A stretch of 64,000 nucleotides of DNA from Euryodendron excelsum (Eukaryota; Streptophyta; Magnoliopsida; Ericales; Pentaphylacaceae). Below, piece by piece: positions 26,120-42,208 of the stretch. Location: contig CM065387.1 in assembly GCA_033060915.1 (NCBI GenBank), positions 43,905,001 to 43,969,000 of the forward strand, given 5' to 3'. How positions within the stretch are numbered: position 1 is the stretch's first letter; the number at the start of each line of letters is the position of its first letter. Both the position numbers and the translations under genes were made by a program. The notes beneath the pieces were generated by a model. It made no database searches. It had not been told where the DNA came from and worked only from the letters and a program-made list of their open reading frames with translations.

Positions 26120-27446
26120 TGATCACTTAAAAATAATGTGATTGAAATTCATCAGTGTGCTGTTGTGATGCAGTAATAATTCGGTAAGTCGAGATCGAAT
26201 CCACAGGGAACGGTTAACAAACCATGCAAAATTGGAGCTAAAAATTCACCCACGGTAAAAGATTAGATACCGACTAAGCCGTGCTAAGTATCATAGTATT
26301 GCAATGGTTTCAGTTGGAACATAAGTCAACCTGTTTAAATTTGACCAAGAATAGTACCGCTGAGATATGAACAGTTAGTGCAGAAAAAATAGTAACCAAA
26401 AGAAAAAATGTTTTGTTTTGGAAGGTTTGATAATTATGAAACTAGAATTTAAATAAAATTTAATAAAAAGGTCTTGGATCCAATTGATCCGATTACTTGA
26501 TTCATCCAAAATTTCAATAGAGGTTTATAACTCAAATCATTGGTTTCGTCTTAAGCTTTTGATTTGGAAGATTTAGCTTTTAGGAAAGAAAAATTATAAT
26601 AATTAAATCTAGAATAATAAAATTAAAGCCATAAATTCATACAATTGATTTGTGCAATAACTATACCAAAGTAGGATTTGTGTATAGAAATTACCAAACT
26701 TAGTCAAGAATTTAAGTTTTTTCAAAGATCTAGAATTTAATTACTAAGAATTACAAGATTTTAAATATAAATAATGAAAACTCAATTACCTCTATTAATA
26801 TTCCAAGATCCTCAGATGATCTTCACAATTGACTCTAAGAATTAAACTAGCTACTCATACTATTAAAAAGACTTGGTTTGAAAAATAATTCTATTACTAA
26901 TAATATAAAGTACAACAAACTACAAAACGGAAAATACAAACAAATTAATCACTAAGAAGATTTTCTACACTAAAATTTTCTCTTTAAAATCTCTATCATT
27001 TGCTCTCGTCCAACTCCTCCCCCCGGGTTTCTCCCCTTCTTCTATTTATAGCCAACTTAATTTATTTTTATATGATTTTTTTCTTCTTCTTTTCTTTTTC
27101 TTTTCCTTCTTTCCTTGTCTTCTTCTTCTTTTTTCCCAGCCGCCCCCTTCTAGTCTTCCTTTTTTCTTCACCTGCACACACCATCATATATATATACATA
27201 TCTATTACACCTATTACCACACACATATGTATAAATATAATAAATATATTACATCAAATTAACACTCGAAAAAAATGTGTGTGTACACGCTGACTTTATT
27301 TTGCTAGGTTTTAACTTTAAATTTGCACACGACACAAAAACGTAAAAGAAAATCGATTTTATATTCAAATAATAAATAATATATACATAATTGCTAATAA
27401 TAGCTTACAATTAGGGACTCCAATTGTATGTTTTAGAGTACAATCA
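26120..27446 (-). mobile_element. Solo LTR of an Athila-type element
   Basis: Bounded by the duplication TGCAT (26115-26119 and 27447-27451). On the minus strand it starts TGATTGTACTCTAAAACATAC, like the Athila LTR at 1688, and near its end has the shared block with GGATTCGATCTCGACTTACC. 1327 bp. The T-rich strand at 27060-27140 gives a spurious 97-codon frame. Confidence 0.75.
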
Positions 27447-27506
27447 TGCATGTCACATTTGTGGATCAAATCCTTTGTTTATTTTTAAGGTGATACTAAC
27501 AGTGAA

Positions 27507-29680
27507 TTCATACTATGCATGGAGTGAAAATAATATATCCTAAATGTAAAAATTTTATAAAAATAAATTATCAACTTATAAGATTATACAAAATTATAAT
27601 AATATAATATAGTCTTAAAATAAGAAATCAAAAGTTGATTGTAATAAACAAAAAAAAACTGAACTTGTAATAACAAACTAAGTTTATTGTGAACATTCTA
27701 AAATATTATTTTTTTCACCCTAAAATCTTGCTAAGGGCCAATAGCGATCAAATGTATATGTTACACATGTTAGATAATTTCATTTAATAAGTATATTTAT
27801 AATGCATATATAGCTACTTAAAAATAAAAATTAACTAACGAATAATTAAAAATTTTAAGTTTGGGAGATTTGATTTACTTAGATTACTTCAATTTCATTA
27901 AACATTTACTAATTATAAATAGAAGGTAAATTTTTTTTTTAATATTTTATGCTTAGATCAATACTGTTATGAGATATATATACTATTTAAAAATTTTAAA
28001 AAGCTCACCCAACAATTAATTGCTATAATATATATTACAGATAAATTCGTTCTGCTAAAAAAACTAAAGGGATTTGAATGGAAAATTTTTAGAGTTTTGA
28101 ACTAAATGAAGGGCTTCTGAAATTATAAAGGAAGAGCCTATGAAAATTTAAAAATAAAAATACTAATATTTTGAATTTTATGTAAAACTTTTCAAAATAA
28201 GATGAGATTTTAGTATACATTTATTAATCACGAGAAAAGTAAAATTTTCTTTGTTTTATGGTTAAACCTACACTATTATAACAGATTTAGTATTAGTAAT
28301 TTAAAATTTTAAAAAACTAAGAAAATCATTTTAGGTCTTTCAACATTAAAGACCCAACAACGTATTGTTATAAATAGATAGCTATAAATATACATTATAT
28401 TAGTTTGCATAACATAATAATATGTCAAAACTTATTATTAAAGTAATAAGTGTTATGTCAATATTACCAAATATTTGAATTTTCATAAATTTAACGAAGT
28501 GACTTTAGGAAATATCTAATAGTTTGAATTTTGAAATAAATATAAGATTATAGGAAAGTAATAATTTATATTTGTTAACCAATCAAATTGTAACAATGTT
28601 ATTCTAATATACCAAAACTTTAATTTCTAAAAATTTTAAGAGAGTGACTTGAGAAAATATATCATAGGAATTAAAGGTCCATCTATATACTATATATAAT
28701 TCTATCAGTGAGAGGTTATTGCTAACCAATCAAATTGAAACATGTGTTATTTTAATATTACAAAAAATAAAAATTTTGTGAAAAATTGGATTGGGATTTT
28801 ATGCTTAGATCAATACAATTATGAAATTTATAAGATGTTTATTTAAAAAATTTAAAAAGTTCACTTAACAACCAATTGCTATAATATGTATAATGGATAG
28901 ATTTGTCCTTCTAAAAAAAACTAAAGGGATTTGAATAGAAAATTTCATTGTTTTGAATTAAATGAAGAACTTTCTAAATTATAAAGGAAGAGCATACACA
29001 AATTTAAAAATAAGAATATTAATATTTTTAATTTTATGTAGAACTTTCCAAAATAAGATGAGATTTTAGTAAAGATTTATTAGTCATGAAAAAAATAAAA
29101 TTTTCCTATATTTTATGGTTAAACATATACTATTATAACAGGCTTAGTATTAGTAATTTAAAATTTTAAAAACTAAGAAAATTATTTTAGGTCTTTCAAC
29201 ATTAAAGACTCAACAACGTATTGCTATAAATAAATAGGTATAAATGCACATTATGTTAGTCTACATAATAATATGTCAAAATTTATTATTAAAGTAATAA
29301 CTGTTATGTCAATATTACCAAATATTTGAGAGCGACTTTAGAAAAATATCTAGTAATTTAAATTTTGAAATAAATGTAAGATTTCATGAAAGTAATAAAA
29401 TTATATTTGTTAACCAATCAAATTGTAACAATGTTATTCTAATATGACAAAAAATATAGTTTCTAGAAATTTTAAGAGAGTCACTTTAAAAATAGGAATT
29501 AAAGGTCAATCTATATACTATATATAATTTTATTAGTGAGAGGTTTTAACTAACCAATCAAATTGCAACATGTGTTATTTTAATATTATAAAAAATAAAA
29601 ATTCTCTAAAATTGGGTTGGGGTTATACATGAAGAGTAAAGATCTCATAACATTCTGCCATAATATATAGTATAAATAGA
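27507..29680 (-). mobile_element. Helitron-like element with internal duplication
   Basis: Related to 24694-26001 at both ends: the minus-strand start TCTATTTATACTATATATTA (29680) is preceded by A, and the other end is CTCCATGCATAGTATGAA (27507), where the terminal CTGG has decayed. It carries two tandem copies of an about 857-bp block (about 27940-28800 and 28800-29640) that is present once in the shorter Helitron. Confidence 0.55.
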
Positions 29681-29689
29681 TGATGAATT

Positions 29690-30985
29690 TCATATAGACT
29701 CTTATAGTTTCATATATTGGCAAGTAGACCTCATTCGTTTAAAAAAATAAGCGCGTAGGGGATTTTCTATATTGGCAATTACACCCCTTGCCATTAGCTG
29801 CATATGCCATATTGTGTCAATTGATTATGTTGACAAGTTAAATAGCAAATATGCCCTGCAACAGCAAGAAACTTTTAAAGAAACTATTGGGCACATGCTC
29901 TAATGGCTAATTTTTTGACAAGGAATTCCACCTAAAAATCCGTATTGTGTGATTGATATGATTGTTTACAATTTTAACACTGGCTTCATGAAGTGGTGAT
30001 TACTTAATGAAATGACGATCTCCAATGGATGGAGAGGATATGGGACCCAAGTGGTATTAGAGTCAAATATGAAAAGCCCAATAGATCAAATGCACTGGTA
30101 AAACATTTCTTCTCTTTTCTCTCAGACTAAGCTCCGAGTAATATCGTATGTAGAAAATTAATTAGGTGATAATTTTTAGGACAAGGATTTCTTGGATAAT
30201 GTCTGCTATCATGTGTATGTGGCTTAACATTAAGTTGTCACGTATTAAAATTACTTTAATGATGTCACTAATCTGTTCTTAGAAGTTAGTTACCATTCAT
30301 GGAATCGTATATTGTAACAGATACTCAAATAAAAAATTTAAACATTAATACATAGCTAAATAATATATGATCATATATACAAGGCCTGAGGAATTTTTTC
30401 AACCCAGGTTAAAGGAAATTCTGGTCCTTTTTATGTGTGGTCTCATTTTAATACGTTTTCTTTCAGGCCCACAGGTACGTACTGGCGTGCAATTTTCCAT
30501 AGCTACGAGTTTGGAATTTTGTTGAATATCTTAACTTATACGTTTGACATTACATATGATTTTGGGTGATAATGTTTTGCAAGATAACACACGTAATGAA
30601 TTATATACCACATAGGTCGGCCTATAATAAATGTATAAAAAATTCTATTCTTTCAAAATATTTATCTAAAAAACTTTATCATAATGATGTGACAGTGACA
30701 TTTTTTAACTAACAGTTATCATAAAAAATGCTACGTTTTAAAGTAAATGATTCGCATTCAAGCACATTATTTGGGTTATAAACTTCGTATAAATAAATTT
30801 TCTGGTTGTATAGCATTACTCTAAATATATATTGAGTATAAAAAATACTAAAACCTAAAGATGGAGCGTTCAAAGAAACCTGCAGGCATTCATGAAGACC
30901 AGGCCACTAGGTCCTTCAATTTCCAAACATGCCAAACCTAAGCTTTGGCTTCTCTCTTGCTTACTGAAAAAACAAAGAATGGTAG
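29690..30985. other. Upstream flank block of copy A, then spacer
   Basis: 29695-29855 matches 38820-38965 beside the intact gene (TAGTTTCATATATTNGCAAGTAGAC and GTCAATTGANTATGTTGA blocks). From about 29860 to 30985 the sequence is AT-rich with no gene or clear repeat boundary visible. Confidence 0.6.
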
Positions 30986-31413
30986 AAAAGAAAAATGCTA
31001 TGCAACTAGAAAATTGAAGCCATTGTTAACTACGTCACTCAATTTGGCATAGTATTCATTGAATGTCTCATTATTTTCTGTTCAGTGTGTTTCATATATA
31101 GTAGTTAACCATCGAAGTTTTGACAATTTAACACTAGGGGTGCCCTCATAGGTTATTTATAAGATATCACAGGCTTCTTTAATGTTCTCACAATTGGATG
31201 CTTGACGAAATTCTTCAAGAGTGAAAGCACTGTAGATAGTGTTAAGTGCTTTGCTATTCCAATTGGAATTAGCAAAATCAGTGGCATCCCAGGTCATAAG
31301 TTTTAGAAGTCACAGTACCTATAGTGGTGGTAGAGGTGCTATAACCATGAATAACTGACAACCAAGCTTGTTCATCAATGAACTTGATAAAAACTTCCTT
31401 GGGCAAATCCATG
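30986..31413 (-). pseudogene. Copia gag remnant
   Basis: From an ATG at about 31413 the minus strand reads MDLPKEVFIKFIDEQAWLSV, then with shifts and stops NWNSKALNTIYSAFTLEEFRQ and ENNETFNEYYAKLSDVV. These are the same conserved gag blocks as in the copy at 1-698. The segment between DLPKE and the FIK block is shortened compared with the other copy. The remnant ends abruptly near 30990. Confidence 0.75.
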
Positions 31414-31460
31414 AAATTTAAATTTTAGGATCACATTCGACAATGACTCGAAGTGACCTA

Positions 31461-32422
31461 CTATGACACCAATTGAAAATTCCTTTATCCTCGATTACTA
31501 ACCTTGAGGATGTGTAATGACTATTATGAACTTTAAGACTAGTTCTCTTAACCTATCATTTATATGCATTCATCACAAAGCAATAATGAACAAGCGATAA
31601 AGGAAAGAGAGATAAAATTTTTGATGGAAACCTAGCTCGGGAGAAAATCACGTATTGTAAGCCGTGCACTATTAATCAGCAGTTTACACAAGACTAACTT
31701 ACAAGCATAACATTGAAACTCCATGAATGTCATTCAAATCCCCACGAACTCTGGTTAAAGTTTTCTTGCTTGATTTCTCGAGTTTTTGTTCTCTTAGCCT
31801 TTGATTCTAACACTGAATCATTACAATGCTCTTCTTCATCCTTGGAATCTACCTATATGATCTCTATGATTTATTCTTCAATCAAGTAACAATAGTCTGG
31901 ATGATCTAAATGCTCAAAGATTCATAATCTAGTTCCTCACCATTCATTGTATATTTTTTCTGCTCATATGCTTGAATATCTTAAGTATTTATCTCTCTAT
32001 GCATATCTCTTTTTTCTATATGTTTGACCTTCAGAGATATATTCAATATGTACAGTTACAATATTATCTATAGTTTCTCTCTGCTCCTGAAGTATAGGCC
32101 TAAACATCCTTTCCATTGGATGAATAATGCCTGCCTTGGAGTCTTTAGATATGCAATAGATTTACCAATTCAGGACTCTTGCTCGAACTAATCCTATCAC
32201 AATGGTTAGAGCCATTGTAGGTAGGCTCGAGCCATCATGGCTAGAGCTATCGTCGAGCCATCCATCAAACCATCATCTCTAAATGAATGGCTAGAGCCAT
32301 CGTCTGCATGGCTAGAGTAATCACTTATTGACCAAAAATCATATTGTTCTAAACTTAAACTTTTATAGGGAATAAGATAATTACATCAGTTTTGAAGCAT
32401 AAATCATCATCTAAACCTTACA
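31461..32422 (-). repeat. Copia primer site and 5' LTR (probable)
   Basis: A degenerate primer site TTGGTGTCATAG (minus, 31461-31472) adjoins TG at 31474, the LTR end. The other end is tentatively at 32422, where the minus strand starts TGTAAGGTTTAG, giving 949 bp. A target duplication could not be found because the 3' end of the element is missing. Confidence 0.5.
32205..32315. repeat. ATGGCTAGAGCCAT palindrome minisatellite
   Basis: Five or more diverged copies of ATGGCTAGAGCCAT (a 14-bp palindrome with a central AG) with CGTC/CGAG tails, in the upstream part of the Copia LTR. Confidence 0.7.
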
Positions 32423-34430
32423 TAATTGAATTATGAAAAAGTAGTTTGCCCCCAGTGGGTCTCCATGATCACCAGCCGTTAGGTTGCTATATTTAAGGGT
32501 AGAGCCGAAAGTGCATCCAATCAAAATTAGGATGCTAAAAAAATTTCAAAAAATGGTGGTTTAGTCATTTTAATTTTTTACAAGATAGTGTTTAGATATT
32601 TCTCAAGTTCGTGCAAGACTATCATCCACATAAACTAAGTAAAATTTATATTTTGAATGAGTAATAACTAGCCACGTAGTAACAACATAAGAAGTGATTG
32701 AACTTGAACACTCATCTTTAGCATTAGGGCCAACTGTCAGTGGGGAGTAATCAAAATGCTCAAGTATGCTCTATTGGAATATATTATGTGAAAAGATTTA
32801 TTTTGCTAAGAGTACCTTCAGCTTTCCTCACTTTTGGGATGTGCATGTCAAAATTTATATTCTTTAATTAAATTTGTTTAAAACGTAGGGGTAAACCTAT
32901 TTGGCTAATTATGTAGTTAGGCTAATAATAATATATTTTGGATAAATATTTGTAAATAAATTTGACATGGTACACTGAAATGCATTAGTATCTGTATGCA
33001 TTGCATTGATAGTAAAAACAGCATGCTGGTCGATATTAGGATTGATACTAGGGTTTTAGATTAGGTGATTGGAGTAAAAGAAACATAATTCTCTCATTCT
33101 GACAAATATTCAATATTATGGCATTATCAATCATTGTCACTGAAATTTTAACATTTCGTTTTGAACCTAAATTTTCGATAGAAAAGTTATAGGAAAAGGA
33201 AAAGGTGAGTAAAAAATAGAAAGTAATTTTATTTTATTTTGTTTCCTTTTTTCTCACCTTTTTATTTTTCTTTATTTTTTCTATTAAAAATTTGGGTTCC
33301 AAACGGAGTTTAAGACTTAGTGTAGTAGACCTCGAAGCTAAAAATATACAACAACGGTAGTAGCATCTAGAATTCAGGTTGCTATCTTTCTATTGGATTT
33401 TTTCCCCTTTCCTTAATCCCTAATCCACCTAATCAGTGTTGAATAATTTAAAGGGGAAAATTGAGGAGAAATAGGAAGAAATTGGAGTCCCTTAAAAGCC
33501 AAGAATTTTGTAATGTCGTCAGGATGAGCATTTAAAATTTTTTTTATGAGAACGGTCTTATGGAACCTTTGAAAAAACCTCTTGTGATGAAAAGTCTCTT
33601 TAACTTGTGACTATACGCATCTGTAACACACACTATGATCCTTTTCATTCGATTCATGAAACGCCAATAAGTTTTGTTAGGAAAAATAGTTTACATGGCA
33701 ATCATTTTACCTTAACCCGTTGCTTTGGTAGTCGACAGAAAGTAAAATAAACAAAAAGAAATGAAAAGAAAAATGGAGAGAACTCTTTGCTTTTATTTAA
33801 TTGGACTAAAATTAAATGACAAAAAAATGAGTAGATATTACTCAAAAATTTTATTTTGTTTGGTTTAATTATTTATAAAAAAAATGAACACACATAACTA
33901 TTTTAATTTTCTTTTCATTTTGTTTCCATCAACAAATCTTAAATTCAAACATAGCGTAAAATTTACTATAGCTCCAAAAAGAACTAGCTTTTAATTTCCT
34001 CAAACGGTCACAAACACAAGAATGAACACCAAAGAGACGAATGTTTTCCGGTTAACCTGAATTCGGGCTGTTCCTCAAACTAGTCCACCAATGAACTACA
34101 TGAACTGAGCCATCCCATGACTGCAGTTCAATCCGCTAAGGATCAAAATTTCAGTTCGGAATGCTATTTCGAAAAGCACAGAAACAGAAACATGTATTAG
34201 ACGTTTCAGAAGTATTTCAAAAATATTTAAGAAGTGACAAAGATCTTACTGAAATATTTTGAGAAGTTGAAAGCGATAAGAAATATAAGACACTTTCAAG
34301 TACAAATCTTATTGATTAAAACTTATAATATGGCCTCTAGTCAAATTCTTCATTTTCCAAGTTCCAAACCAACATCATCCCAGCAAGAAGCATAAAACCC
34401 CAGAAAATGCAGGCAGGGCATTTGATATCA
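32423..34430. other. Spacer downstream of the reductase gene
   Basis: AT-rich, no gene seen. A probable MITE lies at 33157-33305. Near 34305-34315 the minus strand has TCAATAAG, a possible weak polyadenylation signal of the reductase gene. Confidence 0.5.
33157..33305. mobile_element. Fold-back MITE
   Basis: CGTTTTGAACCTAAATTTTC...ATAGAAAA on the left pairs with TTTTCTATTAAAAATTTGGGTTCCAAACG on the right (about 29 bp, few mismatches). The stem continues through AAAAGGTGAG / CTCACCTTTT. About 149 bp, no coding capacity. Confidence 0.6.
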
Positions 34431-38400
<3,970 letters not shown>

Positions 38401-38974
38401 TGCAGGGGGAGAAAGGTTCAATTATGATTGAGGGGCTGTGGTGGGAAACAGATGCTGAGAGCGAGTTGATCGGGCCCAACACAACCGATTGTTTCTATCG
38501 TTAGATAGAGACGAGAGAGAAAAGTTAAAAGACATTGTTTCCCCACTCTCTTCGAGCTTAGCTAAGCGGATAAAGTCTCTTGTATGGGTCATTGGGTACC
38601 ATATGGCTGCTCCAATAAAAAAAAAAAACCTAAACAAAACTTGTTTCTTCCTGTGGAATGGCTCTGGTAGCATGAGGCGATTTTCACGAGACTGCGTTAC
38701 ATTATTAGTTATGGGTTAAATTTGTGATAACTACCGCTCATATATATATATAGTAATAATAGGTCACATTTGTAGTAACTGTATATTACATTTGTGGATC
38801 AAATCATTTGTTTATTCCTATAGTTTCATATATTAGCAAGTAGACTTCATTGATTTAAAAAAATAAGCAGTTAGGGGGTTTTCTAATCCGGCAAATACAC
38901 CCCCCGCCGTTAGCTCCATATGGCATATTGCGTCAATTGACTATGTTGATAAGTGAAATAGCTAACGTAGGCCC
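38401..38974. other. Upstream flank of the intact reductase gene
   Basis: No ORF of note. It is the uninterrupted version of sequence scattered at 18560-18616, 23282-23308, 24348-24640, about 26040-26110, 27450-27500 and 29695-29855 beside copy A. It therefore serves as the empty-site reference for the elements inserted there. Confidence 0.7.
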
Positions 38975-39274
38975 TTCAACAATATCATAGCCCTTCTCAT
39001 AACAATATCATAGCCCTTCTCTAAAAGTTGACACAAACTCAAAATAGTATTTTCATCTTCGGAATATAACATACATCGGAAATAAAATCATGATTTCTTT
39101 TCTTGAATTTAAGTAGAATTTTATGTTTTCCTTTCACCGGAATTTTGGAAGAGTTACCAAATGTAACTTGACCTTGCATCGCTTCATTAAGTTCAAAAAC
39201 ATATGCTTCTTGTAACATGTGATTGCTTGCCTTCGTATCAAGAAATTATACATTGTTTTGATCTTCATTGGGCC
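38975..39274 (-). pseudogene. Copia element E: protease fragment
   Basis: Minus-strand reading gives FLDTKASNHM, VTFGNSSKIPVKGKHKIL and FISDVCYIPKM. This is the Copia aspartic protease, in which LDTGASNHM is usual; the catalytic G is K here. It ends near 38980 with short duplicated CAATATCATAGCCCTTCTC blocks, so integrase, reverse transcriptase and the 3' LTR are missing. The gag of the same element continues at 55066 on the other side of the inserted element D. Confidence 0.75.
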
Positions 39275-40305
39275 TGAAATTTTCAAACTACGTGGATTTA
39301 CTCTACTTGGAGGTGTGCTTGATTAAAATCAATTAACTAAGCTAATCAATCACACTCTAATTAAAATTGCATGCATGAAAAGTAAAGCAATTACACAATA
39401 GATACATGATTTTTGTTATGAAAACCTAAAACGGGAAAAAACCATGGGACCTAGTTCAGCCCAAGTTTCAAGCACTAAAATCAATTAAATAGTTCATAAG
39501 GACAACTTACAATTGTACCAATTTGAAACTCATGAATCTAAGTTGATACGAACTTGCTTGCATACACCACAACTTACTATTTTCCCGTGCTTGGATCACG
39601 ACGAACCCATGTCATGAATCAATGTCTTGAGGAACCACCAAGACAAGCTTTTTGAACCTTTGAAGATTTGATGTTCTTCTTCTTTGCTAAGGAGGCTCCA
39701 CCAACTGCTAGGGTTTCATAGGAGCTCTCAAAGATCTTTTATAATATGTTTTTTTGCTCTCTAAAAACTCTCTGACCCTTTTAGAAATTGACCTTTGATT
39801 CATATAGGAGTTCAGAGAGAATCTTAGGTGAATAGGAAGTTTCCATACAAATTTTCCAGTGGTGGCCGCAACGAGTGGGAAGCTTCAAGGGAGCACCAAC
39901 AGATGTCCCTTAAGAATTCTTCTCACCGACTGAGGTTGTGGTGCCAAGGCAACATGAAGGCAACGCCACTTGTTGTCCATCCTTCGCGACAACTTCAAGG
40001 GAGCTTGAAGGCATTGTCACCCTCTGTTGCTTCATTCATTTCTTGAGGCAGCTTCAAGGGGGTGCCAAGGCAACTTCAGTCTTTGCTATTCTTCCATCCA
40101 CCTCACAGCAGCGCCATGATAGCTTCAAGGGAGCATCAACTTGTTGTGATGACTTTTTCATTCTTTGAAGCTTCTTCGGACGTTCCAAACACTCCTTAGC
40201 ATTTGTTTGAATTGTCATCCCTTTAACAACATAACCATCTAAGCATCTAAAGCTATTACAAGTTTTTAACTAACTAATTTAACCAATAAAAATTAGGATC
40301 TTACA
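39275..40305 (-). repeat. Element D 3' LTR
   Basis: 1031 bp, matching 54067-55065. On the minus strand it starts TGTAAGATCCTAATTTTTA and ends GAAAATTTCA. Contains diverged repeats of the GCTTCAAGGGAGCNCCAA type (39885-40140). Confidence 0.8.
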
Positions 40306-41246
40306 ATTTCCCTCTTTGGTAAATCGGTGACAAAAACCAACTCCTAAAAAATAAAAACCAAACCCCCACAAACCTAACTACCCTTGCAATTTCATCCCAA
40401 TTCAATATACAACAAAAGCACTAGGGAAGGCTAGGATAGCTATCAACTGCACATATCAACAAACACATTAAAGTTCTTCCCCTTTTTGTCATGAGTTGAC
40501 AAAGGGAGGTGCAAGAGGGGCAATATAAAGGGAGGAAGCATGATAATGAAACAATATAAGCAATTAATAAACCATCATGCATTATAGCCATAGAAATATC
40601 CAAAAAAAATCAACATCCATCCAAAACATGACCAATATCCAAAGAGAATAATCATCCACAAACATAAACAAATGCTAAGGAAACAGTCATCCAAAAATAG
40701 AGAATGCAACATCAAGATCAACTAGACAGGGATAAGAAGACATTAACCATGAAAATCAAGCATGAAGATCTCGAAGCATAGAGCCAAGCCAATTCACAGA
40801 AAACTATATAAAAATATAAGAAATAAAATGAGGGCATCAAAGATATACAAAAAATTATGAGCTTAAGTCAATTCAAACCAAGCCTGTTGAGATAATCTTG
40901 AATAAATGAGAGACAATTGATCAATCACTTCAAAACTAAAGTCTAGAGCTAATTTCCATGAAATGATAAAAGATTTATGCAACAGGGACATATCAGTGAG
41001 TGGAGTGAAGTGATGGTACTGACATGAGTTGAAATACAAGTAGTTATCTCTTGGTCTAGTCTTATCTAAGGTCAAGAAACTCATTAAATAGCTAGAAATA
41101 AGACTAGTAAGGATCCAATCGAAAAGCAAAGATTTGCAAGGCATAATCTCCCCCTCAAAAGCAACACCATTTTTTTTTATATGGTGAAGATTGATTCTCA
41201 AAGACTAAAGACATGAGCTGGCTTTCACACTTTTGAAAATGGTAGC
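40306..41246 (-). other. Element D 3' internal region, non-coding
   Basis: Contains the polypurine tract next to the LTR, a CCTTTTTGTCATGAGTTGAC block and a CTCCCCCTC block near 41148, both commonly seen beyond pol in SIRE-type elements. No pol similarity in any frame. Ends at the duplication GTAGC (41242-41246). Confidence 0.6.
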
Positions 41247-41847
41247 TGTAGGTGGGATTTTACTAGAAGGCTGGCCGAACTCTCAAGCCCAAAAAATGGA
41301 TGAGTCCAAATATCTCCTGCAAGACGAAGAGGTTAGAATGAGTCGATCCGTAATGGGCCAATCACACTCCAAAGATTAAGTTAGCAAGCTTAATCGATGA
41401 AGATGAATGAAAGTTGTCAATATTTGGAGTTAACTGTCCATACCTGGCTCTCGGTGCCTTGGGTATTTATAGAACATTTGAGGGAGTGTGTTCTGCTTTG
41501 GCCTACCAGCAGGCTCTCATGGCCTGCTGGGTAGGCGTCATCATTGACGCCGCTTGATTATTCACAGGGTCTGGTGCACTGTCGCGAAGGATTTTGGCTG
41601 ACCGGACGTGCACTTTGACGTCGCGTGGGCAGCCGCTTGCGCATTTAATGCGAGTCAACTCTGCATTTAATACGCAAAGACCGCTAGCGGCTTGGGCCCG
41701 CTTTTCGTGGTTTGGGCTGTGCTGCAAAGGAGGTCGGCAGTCTGGCCTTCCCTCTAAATCTGATCTGGGCTAGCAAAGCAGCCCCAACTTTAATTTGCGC
41801 AGATTGGGCCTCATCCATTGGGTTGGGCCGGGAGTTATTCCCCCACA
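41247..41847 (-). repeat. Tat element 3' LTR
   Basis: TGTAGGTGGGATTTTACT...TTATTCCCCCACA in plus-strand orientation. The same length as its partner at 50699. Confidence 0.9.
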
Positions 41848-42208
41848 ATTGCCCCTTAGCCATTGTGTCGTTTTGGATTCTGAAACAGCCAAGGGATGTA
41901 ACGGTCACCCGGCCACATAAATGGTGGGGGTTTTAAAAGATTCATTGGTGGGGCGTTATTGAATCGACGGCCGACGTGACGCTTCGGCAGAGCATCATGA
42001 TTAACGCCGTTTTGCCGTGTACGAACCGACGGCTCTGGTGTGTATAAAAGACCGACGCCCTAATCAGTTGGAAGACACTTGCTCTTTTTCTTTTGCCTTC
42101 TGAATAGCGTGTGCGTCAGCTGTTTCGGCACCCACCACTGTAAGTGTCTTTTGAGCCCGCAACTCCTTTGCTCTTCATTGTATTCTATGTTTTGACGGTT
42201 GCCCCCTA
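41848..42208 (+). promoter_or_regulatory. Putative promoter of the antisense ORF
   Basis: A GTATAAAAG TATA box at about 42041-42049 lies about 160 bp before the ATG at 42209, followed by a pyrimidine-rich CTCTTTTTCTTTTGCC leader. On the pol strand this stretch is the untranslated region next to the 3' LTR. Confidence 0.5.

Noticed and set aside
27000..27293. 97-codon frame with a hydrophobic Phe-rich segment
   Set aside because: T-rich stretch of a solo LTR bounded by TGCAT; no family similarity.
38422..38719. Overlapping frames upstream of the intact reductase
   Set aside because: They lie in promoter flank, are not conserved with the matching block at 24348-24640, and match no known family.
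40863..41201. 112-codon minus-strand frame as a pol remnant of element D
   Set aside because: No protease, integrase, reverse transcriptase or RNase H motif is present; kept as non-coding.
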